A DNA stretch of 6,740 nt from Gemmatimonadota bacterium (lineage in GTDB: Bacteria > Gemmatimonadota > Gemmatimonadetes > Gemmatimonadales > GWC2-71-9). Shown here in pieces: positions 1 to 6,604 of the stretch. The stretch's first letter is position 1, and every line of letters begins with the position of its first letter. The stretch spans positions 1-6,740 of the forward strand of contig JAEHDT010000225.1 in assembly GCA_016880225.1 (NCBI GenBank), in the 5' to 3' direction. The translations under genes were made by a program, and so were the position numbers. Under the pieces are notes generated by a model. It saw nothing but the letters and a program-made list of their open reading frames with translations. It had not been told where the DNA came from and did not search any database.

Positions 1-650
1 CCGGTGACGAGCAGCTCCTCGAACAGGGGGACGCTGCACGCCTCGCCCAGCACGTAGAGGGACTCGAGGATCTTGGGTCCCAGAAAGCGCCGGAGCAGCT
101 GGTCGCCCCGGATGCGCTGGAACAGGCTCACCAGCAGGTCGGCGTGGCCGGCGTAGTAGCGCGCCGCTTCCACCGCCGCCGCGACGAAGGCGTGATGGGC
201 GCCCGGCGTCACGAGGTAACGCTCGAACACCGGCCAGGCGCCCGGCGGGTGCCGCTCTGCGAGCGCCAGGAACGCGAAGTAGCGGCGCCCGAGCGGCGCT
301 GCCGTGTCGGCGATGACGGTGCGGAGCCCCGCGACGCCCCAGCGCGCGGCGACGAGCGCCGCAGCCGCGGCATGCTGCCAGCGCTCCAGCTCGGGCACGC
401 GGAAGGTGACGAGATGCGGATCGAGGAACGCGCGGCAGCGCTCCAACACCGCAAGCAGCCGGCGGTCCACCTGATGCAACGCCCGCTCGACCAAGCCGGC
501 GTCGCTCCGTCGCGCGAGGGCGAGCGCCTCCCACCCCAGCCGGTCGAGCCGGGCCGCCTGCCAGGCGCGCTCGAACGCCCCGGCATCGGGAGCGGCGAGC
601 AGCGGCTCGAGGGCCCCGGCGAAGCGGTACAGGCGGCGCGATGCTTCCAT
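1..650 (-). CDS. Hypothetical alpha-helical protein, possibly HEAT-like (5' part, runs off left edge)
   Basis: The minus-strand frame starting at the ATG at 650-648 is open to the window edge, giving 216 codons of the N-terminal part of a protein. There is no signal peptide or membrane segment, so it is probably cytoplasmic. The translation is rich in Ala, Leu, Arg and Glu and has short amphipathic helices, for example near residues 5-20, 30-45 and 55-75, and again around FLALAERHPPGAWPVFERYL (residues about 133-152), a spacing reminiscent of HEAT or similar helical repeats. I recognise no catalytic motif and assign no function. In-frame GTG and TTG codons lie two and three codons upstream of the ATG, and no start has a convincing Shine-Dalgarno, so the exact start is uncertain. 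It is transcribed divergently from the binding-protein/receptor operon and may share its control region. Codon-position GC looks coding in this frame, while the overlapping plus-strand frame at 144-773 gives an Arg/Pro-rich shadow. Confidence 0.72.
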   Translation of the reverse strand, partial: MEASRRLYRFAGALEPLLAAPDAGAFERAWQAARLDRLGWEALALARRSDAGLVERALHQVDRRLLAVLERCRAFLDPHLVTFRVPELERWQHAAAAALVAARWGVAGLRTVIADTAAPLGRRYFAFLALAERHPPGAWPVFERYLVTPGAHHAFVAAAVEAARYYAGHADLLVSLFQRIRGDQLLRRFLGPKILESLYVLGEACSVPLFEELLVT

Positions 651-823
651 TTGCACCAAGCTATCCGGCCCCGCGCGGCAGGCAAATCGCACTTGTCAAC
701 ATCGCTCTGGAAAACCGCGTGGAAATCATGTTGGCAGGCGGTGATTGTTGCGCTTCCCCGCAGGCCAGCTTAACCTTGCCCCGCGCCCTGCCGACGACGG
801 TCATCCCGTTTTCACGACAGAAC
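651..823. promoter_or_regulatory. Divergent intergenic region, presumed to hold promoters for both directions
   Basis: This gap of about 170 bases is the only sizeable non-coding stretch in the window and separates two genes read in opposite directions, so both promoters are expected here. Its middle (about 680-770) is less GC-rich than the flanking genes. A perfect TTGACA reads on the minus strand at 699-694, 43 bases upstream of the ATG at 650, but no TATAAT-like hexamer lies 16-18 bases downstream of it, so it is at best half a sigma-70-type promoter. On the plus strand I see TTGTCA-like and TTGGCA-like hexamers (693-698 and 731-736), again without a matching -10 box. If the downstream gene used its ATG at 728, the gap would shrink to about 77 bases. 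Confidence 0.35.
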
Positions 824-1945
824 TTGGAGGGCTCTCTGCGAAGGTCAGCGCTCGTCGGTGCCGCAGTGTGGATCGCCGCGTGCTCCCCCCCGAGCGGTCC
901 GCTGGCGATCGGCCTCGCGGGCCCGTTCTCGCAGCCCCGGGGCGCCTCGATGCTCCAGGCCGCCCGGCTGGCGGTGAATCAGATCAACGCCAAGGGGGGG
1001 GTGCGGGGCCGGTCCTTGGAGCTCCGCGTCGCAGACGACTCGGGGAGCGAGGATGCCGCCGTGCGCGTCGCCGAGCGCTTGTATGCCGACCCGTCGGTCG
1101 TCGCGGTGGTGGGCCACCTGACGTCGGGCAGTTCGATCGCCGCCGCGCGGGTGTACGGCAGCGGTGCCAGTCCCGTCGCCATGATCTCTCCTTCCGCCTC
1201 GAGCCCCGACCTGTCGGGGATCAGTCCATACGTATTCCGCGTGTGCCCGAGCGACGTGCAGCACGGGCCGCACCTCGCGCGCTTCGCGTGGGAAACGCTC
1301 GGCGTCCGGCGCGTCGGCATCATTTACATCAACAACGACTATGGCCGCGGCGTGCGTAGCACGTTCGCCGCGGAGTTCGCGCGGCTCGGCGGAGCGGTGG
1401 TCGAGGCCGATCCCTACGTGCCCGGCACGTCGTCGCTCGAGCCGTATCTGTCGCGCATGCGCCGGGACGGCGTGGACGCGCTGTTCCTCGCGGCCGAGCG
1501 TCCCGGAGCGGAGCTGGCGCTGCGGGAGATGCGCTCGCTGGGGCTCAAATGGCCCGTGCTCGGAGGCGACGCGGTCACGGGGATCGAGGCGGACGGCGCC
1601 CTGGCGCAGGGCATGCGGGTTTCGTCGGCCTATCTGCCGGACCGGCGCGACGAACGCAACGCCGCCTTCGTGGCGGACTACGCCCGAGCGTTCCCGGGCC
1701 AGCGCCCCGACCACCGCGGTGCGGGCACGTACGACATCGTGCAGCTGCTGGCGCGCGCCATCGCCGCCGCGGGGCCCGACCGGCGCGCCGTTCGCGACTA
1801 CCTGGCGCGAGTGGGCCGGGGAACGCCGCCGTACGACGGCGTCACCGGCACGATCGCGTTCGACGCCAACGGGGACGTGCCGGGGAAGACGGTGGTCATC
1901 GGCCAGGTGCAGGACGGCCGACTGGTGACGCAGGCGGAGCAGTGA
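824..1945 (+). CDS. Type I periplasmic substrate-binding lipoprotein (Leu/Ile/Val-binding family, Peripla_BP_6-like)
   Basis: Predicted periplasmic receptor for a small molecule, of the branched-chain amino acid/amide binding family. Counting from TTG 824 (373 residues), RR at 6-7 precedes a hydrophobic stretch and the lipobox IAAC, with the lipid-bearing Cys at residue 20 followed by Ser-Pro-Pro. Family landmarks follow in order: LAIGLAGPFS near 27-36, the helix AARLAVNQINAKGGVRG near 46-62, DDSG near 71, VVGHLTSGSS near 95-104 and ISPSASSPDL near 121-130 (the two loops that line the ligand cleft in LIV-binding proteins), VGIIYINNDYGRG near 164-176, LGGDAV near 246 and GTYDIV near 301. Length is normal for the family. 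In-frame ATGs at 728 and 641 would add 32 or 61 residues of non-signal-like sequence before RR, so I prefer a start near 824-836. The stop overlaps the start of the receptor gene. No permease or ATPase gene is adjacent, so a sensory rather than transport role is inferred. The ligand is unknown. Confidence 0.88.
   Translation: MEGSLRRSALVGAAVWIAACSPPSGPLAIGLAGPFSQPRGASMLQAARLAVNQINAKGGVRGRSLELRVADDSGSEDAAVRVAERLYADPSVVAVVGHLTSGSSIAAARVYGSGASPVAMISPSASSPDLSGISPYVFRVCPSDVQHGPHLARFAWETLGVRRVGIIYINNDYGRGVRSTFAAEFARLGGAVVEADPYVPGTSSLEPYLSRMRRDGVDALFLAAERPGAELALREMRSLGLKWPVLGGDAVTGIEADGALAQGMRVSSAYLPDRRDERNAAFVADYARAFPGQRPDHRGAGTYDIVQLLARAIAAAGPDRRAVRDYLARVGRGTPPYDGVTGTIAFDANGDVPGKTVVIGQVQDGRLVTQAEQ
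826..830 (+). promoter_or_regulatory. Shine-Dalgarno-like GGAGG bearing on the start of the binding-protein gene
   Basis: GGAGG lies five bases before an in-frame CTG at 836-838, which would begin a short lipoprotein signal peptide (Arg-Arg then a hydrophobic stretch then IAAC). The TTG at 824-826 is also in frame and overlaps the motif, so it could not use it. The motif therefore argues weakly for CTG 836, whereas gene finders that allow only ATG/GTG/TTG would pick TTG 824 or ATG 728. The protein after processing would be the same for any of these starts if the lipobox is used. Confidence 0.4.
1936..1939 (+). promoter_or_regulatory. Ribosome binding site GGAG for the receptor gene, inside the binding-protein gene
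   Basis: GGAG ends five bases before the ATG at 1945-1947 and lies within the last codons of the upstream gene. Together with the TGATG junction (stop 1943-1945, start 1945-1947 sharing one base) it fixes the receptor start and suggests translational coupling of the two proteins. Confidence 0.6.
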
Positions 1946-3642
1946 TGCGCGGCCCGCTCGACACGATCCGCGCTCGCATACTGATCGGGCTGATCCTGCT
2001 AATGGCCGGGCTGGTCGCGACGGCGATCGCGGGCGCGACGACGCTGCGGCGGATGCAGTCGGCCGTCGCGGAGGAGCTGGCGGCGCTGCGCACCTCGACC
2101 GAGGTGGGAAGCGGCCTCGTCACCAGCGTGCTCGAGGAGATGCGGGCCGCCGAGCAGTACCTCGCGTCCCCGGGCGACGAGGCGCGGCGGGCGTTCCAGG
2201 CCGCGGCGGAGGAGGCGTACGCCTACCAGCGTCGCCTCGACGCGCTCGGCGGCCCCGCCGTGGAGGACCGCTTCACGATCAACCGCGTGAAGCGGCTGCA
2301 AGCCACGATCCACACGGAATACTCGATCGCTCACGCGCTCCGGGACCTGGGACGCGACCAGGAGGCGGTACGGCGGGCGGCGGCCGTCCGGCCGCAGGCA
2401 GCGGAGCTGACGCGCGCGGTGCGCGACCTGTCCCGCCGGGAGGCGCAGAATGCGGCGAAGAGCGCCGATCGGCTCACCACGAACGCCCAGGACCGCGAGC
2501 GCACGCTGTGGGCCTTCGTTGCCGCGCTCGTCATCGCCGGGTTCTTCCTGTCGCGCTACACGCTGCAGTCGGTGCAAGGCCCGCTGGGCCGGCTCGTGAC
2601 GGCCGCCGAGCGGTTCGGGGCGGGCGACCTGCGGCCGGTCACCACCGGGGCGATGCCACGCGAGTTCCGGGTGCTGTCCGATGCGATGCAGCGTATGGCG
2701 GACCGGCTGCGGCAGATCGTGGGCGAGGTGATCGGCGAATCGGACCGCATCGCCGGCTCCGCGGGCGATCTGTCCGCGGTGAGCGAGCAGCTTGCGGCCT
2801 CGGCGAGCCAGGTGTCGACGGCGATGGTGGAGATCTCGGGAGGCGCGGACCACCAGCGCGCGGCCCTCGCGTCCATGGGGACGGGGCTCGAGGAGCTGCG
2901 GGCGGCCACGGGCGACATGGCGGAAGCGGCCGGACGGGCGGCGCAGCTCGGCGAGGAGATTCGCACCGTGGCCGACCGCCACCGGGACGACGTTGCGGCG
3001 GCAGGGACCGTGCTGCTCGACGTCCGCGAGGTGGTGCAGACCACATCGAAGCAGGTGACCCAGCTGGGCGATCTGAGCGCCGCGATCGACGACTTCGTGG
3101 AGCTGATCAAGCGGATCTCGTCGCAGACCAACCTGCTCGCGTTGAACGCGGCGATCGAAGCCGCACGGGCCGGGGAGCACGGCCGGGGCTTCGCCGTCGT
3201 GGCCGAGGAGGTGCGGCAGCTGGCCGACGAGTCCGCGCGCGCTGCCGAGGAGGTGACCCGTACGACGAGCTTGATCCGCGAGCAGATGGAGGACGTCACG
3301 GCCACCATGGCGGCCGGTCAGGCGAAGGTCCGCGGCATCGAAGCGGTCGCGGAAGGGGCGGCGCGCGGGCTCGCCGAGATCGCGGCCGCGGTGGAGCAGG
3401 TAGAGCAGACCGCCGCCCGGGTGCGCCTCGCCGCGGATGCCAATCGCGACACGACCACCCGCCTGCAGGCGCAGGCGGAGCAGGTGGCGACGCGCGCCAC
3501 GGCGCACGCCGCCGGCGCCGAGCAGGTCACCGCCGCCGCCGAAGAGCAGGGGGCGTCCACCGAGGAGATGGCGGCCGCCGCGGGAAATTTGCTGCAGGCG
3601 GCCGAAAAGCTGCGGAGCCTGGTGCGGGGATTCCGTATCTAG
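1945..3642 (+). CDS. Methyl-accepting chemotaxis-type transmembrane receptor
   Basis: A 565-residue inner-membrane receptor expected to control a CheA kinase through CheW. TM1 is at about 12-31 (ILIGLILLMAGLV...), a helical periplasmic sensor of about 155 residues follows (four-helix-bundle-like by length and composition), TM2 is at about 188-204 and a HAMP domain at about 205-258 (PLGRLV at 213, GDL at 227). The signalling hairpin carries the near-invariant tip SQTNLLALNAAIEAARAGE then GRGFAVVAEEVRQLA (about 393-427), with Glu411 at the bend. Candidate methylation sites fitting the small-x2-EQ-x2-small pattern are E281/Q282 on the descending arm and E534/Q535 and E540/E541 on the ascending arm. 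The protein ends in RGFRI, with no extended tail and no xWxxF tether for CheR/CheB. It starts in TGATG with the binding-protein gene, implying that the lipoprotein is its ligand-loaded partner. A frame extension upstream to 1549 lies over the binding-protein gene and is not used. Confidence 0.95.
   Translation: MRGPLDTIRARILIGLILLMAGLVATAIAGATTLRRMQSAVAEELAALRTSTEVGSGLVTSVLEEMRAAEQYLASPGDEARRAFQAAAEEAYAYQRRLDALGGPAVEDRFTINRVKRLQATIHTEYSIAHALRDLGRDQEAVRRAAAVRPQAAELTRAVRDLSRREAQNAAKSADRLTTNAQDRERTLWAFVAALVIAGFFLSRYTLQSVQGPLGRLVTAAERFGAGDLRPVTTGAMPREFRVLSDAMQRMADRLRQIVGEVIGESDRIAGSAGDLSAVSEQLAASASQVSTAMVEISGGADHQRAALASMGTGLEELRAATGDMAEAAGRAAQLGEEIRTVADRHRDDVAAAGTVLLDVREVVQTTSKQVTQLGDLSAAIDDFVELIKRISSQTNLLALNAAIEAARAGEHGRGFAVVAEEVRQLADESARAAEEVTRTTSLIREQMEDVTATMAAGQAKVRGIEAVAEGAARGLAEIAAAVEQVEQTAARVRLAADANRDTTTRLQAQAEQVATRATAHAAGAEQVTAAAEEQGASTEEMAAAAGNLLQAAEKLRSLVRGFRI
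3639..3642. other. CTAG palindrome forming the stop codons of two convergent genes
   Basis: The receptor gene ends in TAG at 3640-3642 and the minus-strand lipoprotein gene ends in TAG at 3641-3639. The four-base palindrome CTAG therefore supplies both stops, and the genes overlap tail to tail by four bases. I see no strong stem-loop with a T-run on either strand close to the junction, so each transcript probably reads into the other gene or relies on Rho-type termination. Confidence 0.9.
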
Positions 3643-5495
3643 GGCCGCCAGCTGGGCTGCATGTCGTTCGACGTAGTCAACGGATCGACGTCCCGGACCG
3701 GCAGCCGCTCGGTGAGATAGCCGGCCGCCGTGGCTCCCGCCGGCAGACGGTACACCATGAATCCCAGGTACTGGCCGTTCGGCCCGGCACCGACGAGCAC
3801 GATCTCCGAGCCGTCCGGTGACCAGTCGTGCCCCAGACCATTCGTGCTCACGTCGCAGAACGCCTCGTCCGACACCTGCTGCTCTCCGGTCCCGTCGATC
3901 TTGATGCGCCAGTAGTCGAGCGAGCACGACCGGTCCCGCAGGAACAGGACCTGCGCGCCGTCGGGCGACACGACGGGCCGCGAGTCGGAGTCGCCGCCGG
4001 TGGTGAGACGCCGCAGCCCCGTGCCGTCGCGGTTGATCGCGTACAGCTTGCTCTGGAATAGCGTATCGATGGCGCTGAACACGATCACGTCGCCGCGCGG
4101 CGACCACGCGAGCTCCCGGATCTGCAGGAAGCCCGTCCCGAAGTCGAGCGGCTTGAGCGTGAGCTGCACGATCCCGGTGCCATCGAAGTTGGCCACATAG
4201 ATGGCGCTCGAGGGCCACTGGCCGATCAGGATGTCGCGCGCGAACGCGAGACGATCGGGAGCGAGCGGATCCCAAGCGAAGGTGGACGGACCATCGGGCC
4301 GCGCCGTGACCGAATCCGTGAGGAAGATGCGTGGAGCGATCGCGAGCGACGCGAGCGGCACCGTCGCGTCGAGGAACACGCACACGTCCTGGTCGCTCGA
4401 GAACCCGTCGCCGCACTCAAAGGCCAGGTGTTTGCCGTTCGGGCTCCAGCGTGGCCGGTAGGCGCTGGTGTCGCTCACCGCGACGGACTGCGTGTCACCC
4501 GCCCAGCGGGCGACGGCCAGGAAATTGGGCGGCGGCAACGGCGCCCCACCCGGCCGGTAGGTGAATGCGACACGCTGGCGGTCGGGAGAGTAGCGCGGGT
4601 TCACGTCGCCCGATGCGCCGTTCACGCTGACGTGGAAGCGCCCCGCGGCGCCCAGATTGCCGCAGAACACCCCCCCCGAGGCGCCGACCGGATCCGGGAA
4701 GGAGTCGCCCGCGAACAGGAGGGCCGGCACCGTCACCGGGGCGTCGACGTCGACCCGCAGCGTATCGGACGATCCGGGAATGTCCGCGGCCACCCGGGCC
4801 GGGCCGCACGATGTCCCCGACAGCGCCGTCACCGTGAGGCCCGGCGCCACCGCGATCAGGCCCGGCGTCACGTTGGTGAGCCGCACCGGGACGTTCGGAG
4901 CCGGGACGCCGGTGGGGGAGTCCACCGTCACCGTCATCACGAGCGACGCCGCCTGCTTGAGGGGAGGCACCGTGCTCGGGCCCACGGCCACCACGCACCC
5001 CGTGCCGAGCTGGCACGGCCCGATGTAGCTCACCGGCACGGAATCGACTGGCGTGGGGCGGCCCGACTGCACCAGCACGATGCTCGAGCCCGCGTACAGC
5101 ACCGTGCCGTCGCGGGAGCGGATGCCCTGCAGCTCGACCAGAAAGGCCTGCGCGGCGCCCATTACCAGCACCGGGACGGTGAGCTCCGCGTTGCCGGCAG
5201 CATCGACCGGCACGGTCGTATCGACCACGGCTCCGGGAGTTCGGGTCGCAGCCGCGGGGGCCGTCGTCGCGACCTGCCTGGTCAAGAGCGGGGTCGAGGG
5301 AAGGACGATCACCCGCAGCTGATCCAGGTCGTCGAGCAGCAGGGTCCCGCCGCCCGCGCCGGCGGCGGTCACACCGCTCGTGCTGAACACCGGCACGATC
5401 GAGAGCCTCGGGCCGCCGAGCCGTGGCCCCGCCCACTCGGTGCACGCGAGCAGGCCGCCCACGGCGGCCACCAGCAGCCAGCGGCGGCGCGTCAC
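3639..5495 (-). CDS. Envelope lipoprotein with N-terminal Ig-like region and C-terminal PD40/TolB-like beta-propeller
   Basis: 618 residues from GTG at 5495-5493. The N-terminus has three Arg (3-5), a hydrophobic stretch and the lipobox LLAC with Cys at 18, so export and lipid anchoring are likely. Residues about 30-290 are Val/Thr/Pro/Gly-rich beta sequence resembling bacterial Ig-like domains, probably two to three, with Cys at 161, 167, 230 and 278 that could form disulfides. From about 293 to the end, PD40-type blades recur: SPDR near 303, SPNG near 351, a weak DPLAPDR near 409, SPRG near 465, SPDG near 510 and near 559, and a closing SWRP. DGTG segments followed by LT or VS near 438, 490 and 534 match the inter-blade pattern of TolB. 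This suggests a propeller of about six blades with a binding role; no catalytic residues are recognised. GGAG at 5507-5504 sits eight bases before the GTG. Its start overlaps the barrel gene's stop by four bases. A frame extension to 5660 gives Arg-rich non-signal sequence and is rejected. Confidence 0.87.
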   Translation of the reverse strand: MTRRRWLLVAAVGGLLACTEWAGPRLGGPRLSIVPVFSTSGVTAAGAGGGTLLLDDLDQLRVIVLPSTPLLTRQVATTAPAAATRTPGAVVDTTVPVDAAGNAELTVPVLVMGAAQAFLVELQGIRSRDGTVLYAGSSIVLVQSGRPTPVDSVPVSYIGPCQLGTGCVVAVGPSTVPPLKQAASLVMTVTVDSPTGVPAPNVPVRLTNVTPGLIAVAPGLTVTALSGTSCGPARVAADIPGSSDTLRVDVDAPVTVPALLFAGDSFPDPVGASGGVFCGNLGAAGRFHVSVNGASGDVNPRYSPDRQRVAFTYRPGGAPLPPPNFLAVARWAGDTQSVAVSDTSAYRPRWSPNGKHLAFECGDGFSSDQDVCVFLDATVPLASLAIAPRIFLTDSVTARPDGPSTFAWDPLAPDRLAFARDILIGQWPSSAIYVANFDGTGIVQLTLKPLDFGTGFLQIRELAWSPRGDVIVFSAIDTLFQSKLYAINRDGTGLRRLTTGGDSDSRPVVSPDGAQVLFLRDRSCSLDYWRIKIDGTGEQQVSDEAFCDVSTNGLGHDWSPDGSEIVLVGAGPNGQYLGFMVYRLPAGATAAGYLTERLPVRDVDPLTTSNDMQPSWRP

Positions 5496-6604
5496 CGCGC
5501 CCACTCCACGAGCAGCACGGCGCGCGACCCCACGATCGATACCGACGGCTCGACCGCGCCGGGGTTCGCGAGCCGGCCGAATGCCGCTTGCCCCTGAATC
5601 AGGAACGTGACCGCCCCGCCGGCGCGGTAGCGGATATCGAGGCCGGGCCGCAGCAGCCACCCCAGCAGTGTGAGACCGCCTGAGTCCGGGGCGGCGAGCT
5701 CGTGGCGGAATTCGACGTTGGGAGCGACGCTCACCGCGGGGGACAGTGGTCGCTCGAGCCGCGCTCCGAGGGCCAGCACGTTGCCGCGCGGCACGCGCAC
5801 GGTGGCCGGGTCGGAGCCGCCCGGGCGGAGGCGGTAGCGGTCGTACACGTAGAGCGACACTGCGCTCTGGCCCGCCGGCAAGCTCAGCGCCGAATAGAGC
5901 AGGAGGCGCCCGCCGGTGACGCTCTTCGACCCCGCGACCAGTGTATCCGCCCCGCTCGTCGCGTACACCGCGGCCCCGCGGAAGTACGCCCCGCCGCCGA
6001 GCGGCCCTTCTGCGCCGAGCCGCACGCGCCCTTCACCGCCAGGCTCGAGCTTGCCGCCCGCCACCACCGGGGTGTAGCTCGCGTGCCAGCGATAACTCCC
6101 CCCGAACCCCGCCGCCCATCGCTCCCCCAGCTTGAACGCGCTCGCGAAGCCTCCCGTCACACCGCCGCCGGTCCCGAAGCTGGGCGTCGTGAAGTTGAAA
6201 ACCTCCGTCGCGAGCGCGCTCAAGAGCGGCACGGCCGAGCTGTCGACGGCCTTTTTGCCGGTGGGCAGCGTGCCGACCAGCGACACGACCATGTGCCCCG
6301 TCGCCGCGGCCCAGTTCAGGCGGACATCCGTGTCGGTCGTGCCCGAGACTTCGAGGTTGCCGCTCCTCGTCGCGGCGGAGGCATGCGCGTAGGCGCTCGA
6401 CAGATCGACCGTCACGCGCGATCCGAAGCGGTGCGATACGCCGACGGGAACCGTCCGCTCGACCAGGTGGTCGAAGGCATGCCCCGACCCGAGGTAGTAC
6501 GCGTCGAGCACGGCCCCGGTACGGGCTGCGCTGCCCGAGCCCGCGGCCGGCTCTTGCGAGACGAGCGGCGCCGCGACGCACAACCACAGGAGTGCGTGTC
6601 TCAC
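5492..6604 (-). CDS. Predicted secreted outer-membrane beta-barrel protein
   Basis: 370 residues from GTG at 6604-6602. A short hydrophobic leader (ALLWLCVAAPLV, about 4-15) ends near VSQEPAAG, a plausible signal peptide though weak in positive charge. The rest alternates polar and hydrophobic/aromatic residues in strand-length stretches, for example RVTVDLSSAYAHAS near 63-76, DVRLNWAAATGHMVVSLVG, WAAGFGGSYRWHASY and SAVSLYVYDRYRLRPGG, with short Gly/Asp turns, as in barrels of 12-16 strands. TLPTGKK near 112 is a motif often seen in outer-membrane barrels of the MetA-pathway/phenol-degradation type, but this is only a resemblance. It ends in LLVEWAR rather than in a terminal Phe. No clear Shine-Dalgarno precedes the GTG, so translation may depend on coupling to the upstream gene, whose TGA overlaps the GTG. 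No function or substrate can be assigned; a periplasmic beta protein is the alternative. Confidence 0.8.
   Translation of the reverse strand: MRHALLWLCVAAPLVSQEPAAGSGSAARTGAVLDAYYLGSGHAFDHLVERTVPVGVSHRFGSRVTVDLSSAYAHASAATRSGNLEVSGTTDTDVRLNWAAATGHMVVSLVGTLPTGKKAVDSSAVPLLSALATEVFNFTTPSFGTGGGVTGGFASAFKLGERWAAGFGGSYRWHASYTPVVAGGKLEPGGEGRVRLGAEGPLGGGAYFRGAAVYATSGADTLVAGSKSVTGGRLLLYSALSLPAGQSAVSLYVYDRYRLRPGGSDPATVRVPRGNVLALGARLERPLSPAVSVAPNVEFRHELAAPDSGGLTLLGWLLRPGLDIRYRAGGAVTFLIQGQAAFGRLANPGAVEPSVSIVGSRAVLLVEWAR

Noticed and set aside
694..699. Perfect minus-strand TTGACA as a sigma-70 promoter for the left-edge gene
   Set aside because: No -10-like hexamer at 16-18 bases spacing; the nearest AT-containing hexamer (GATAGC) is 28 bases away. 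Kept only as a remark on the intergenic region.
144..773. Plus-strand open frame of 209 codons opposite the left-edge gene, also running into the intergenic region
   Set aside because: Composition is Arg/Pro/Glu-rich and irregular; the minus-strand frame from 650 has balanced helical protein-like sequence.
994..1001. Run of eight G in the binding-protein gene (and a matching run of eight C at 4670-4677 in the lipoprotein gene) as possible phase-variation tracts
   Set aside because: Both are explained by Gly-Gly-Val codons (GGG GGG GTN) in a GC-rich genome, are deep in the coding region, and are only of modest length.
1549..1944. Upstream extension of the receptor frame by 132 codons
   Set aside because: It lies over the 3' half of the binding-protein gene out of frame, and the ATG at 1945 has a ribosome site and is followed directly by TM1.
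2508..3821. Plus-strand open frame of 437 codons overlapping the receptor gene
   Set aside because: Extremely Arg/Gly-rich composition and out of frame with the conserved receptor hairpin; a GC shadow.
1999..4416. Minus-strand open frame of 805 codons antisense to the receptor gene and crossing into the lipoprotein gene
   Set aside because: Translation is Arg/His/Gly-rich with no domain or signal, and it lies opposite or out of frame to two genes with clear domain content. Long antisense frames are expected at this GC content.
4428..5597. Plus-strand open frame of 389 codons opposite the propeller lipoprotein
   Set aside because: Arg/His/Ala-rich, no recognisable domain, and opposite a frame with signal peptide and PD40 repeats.
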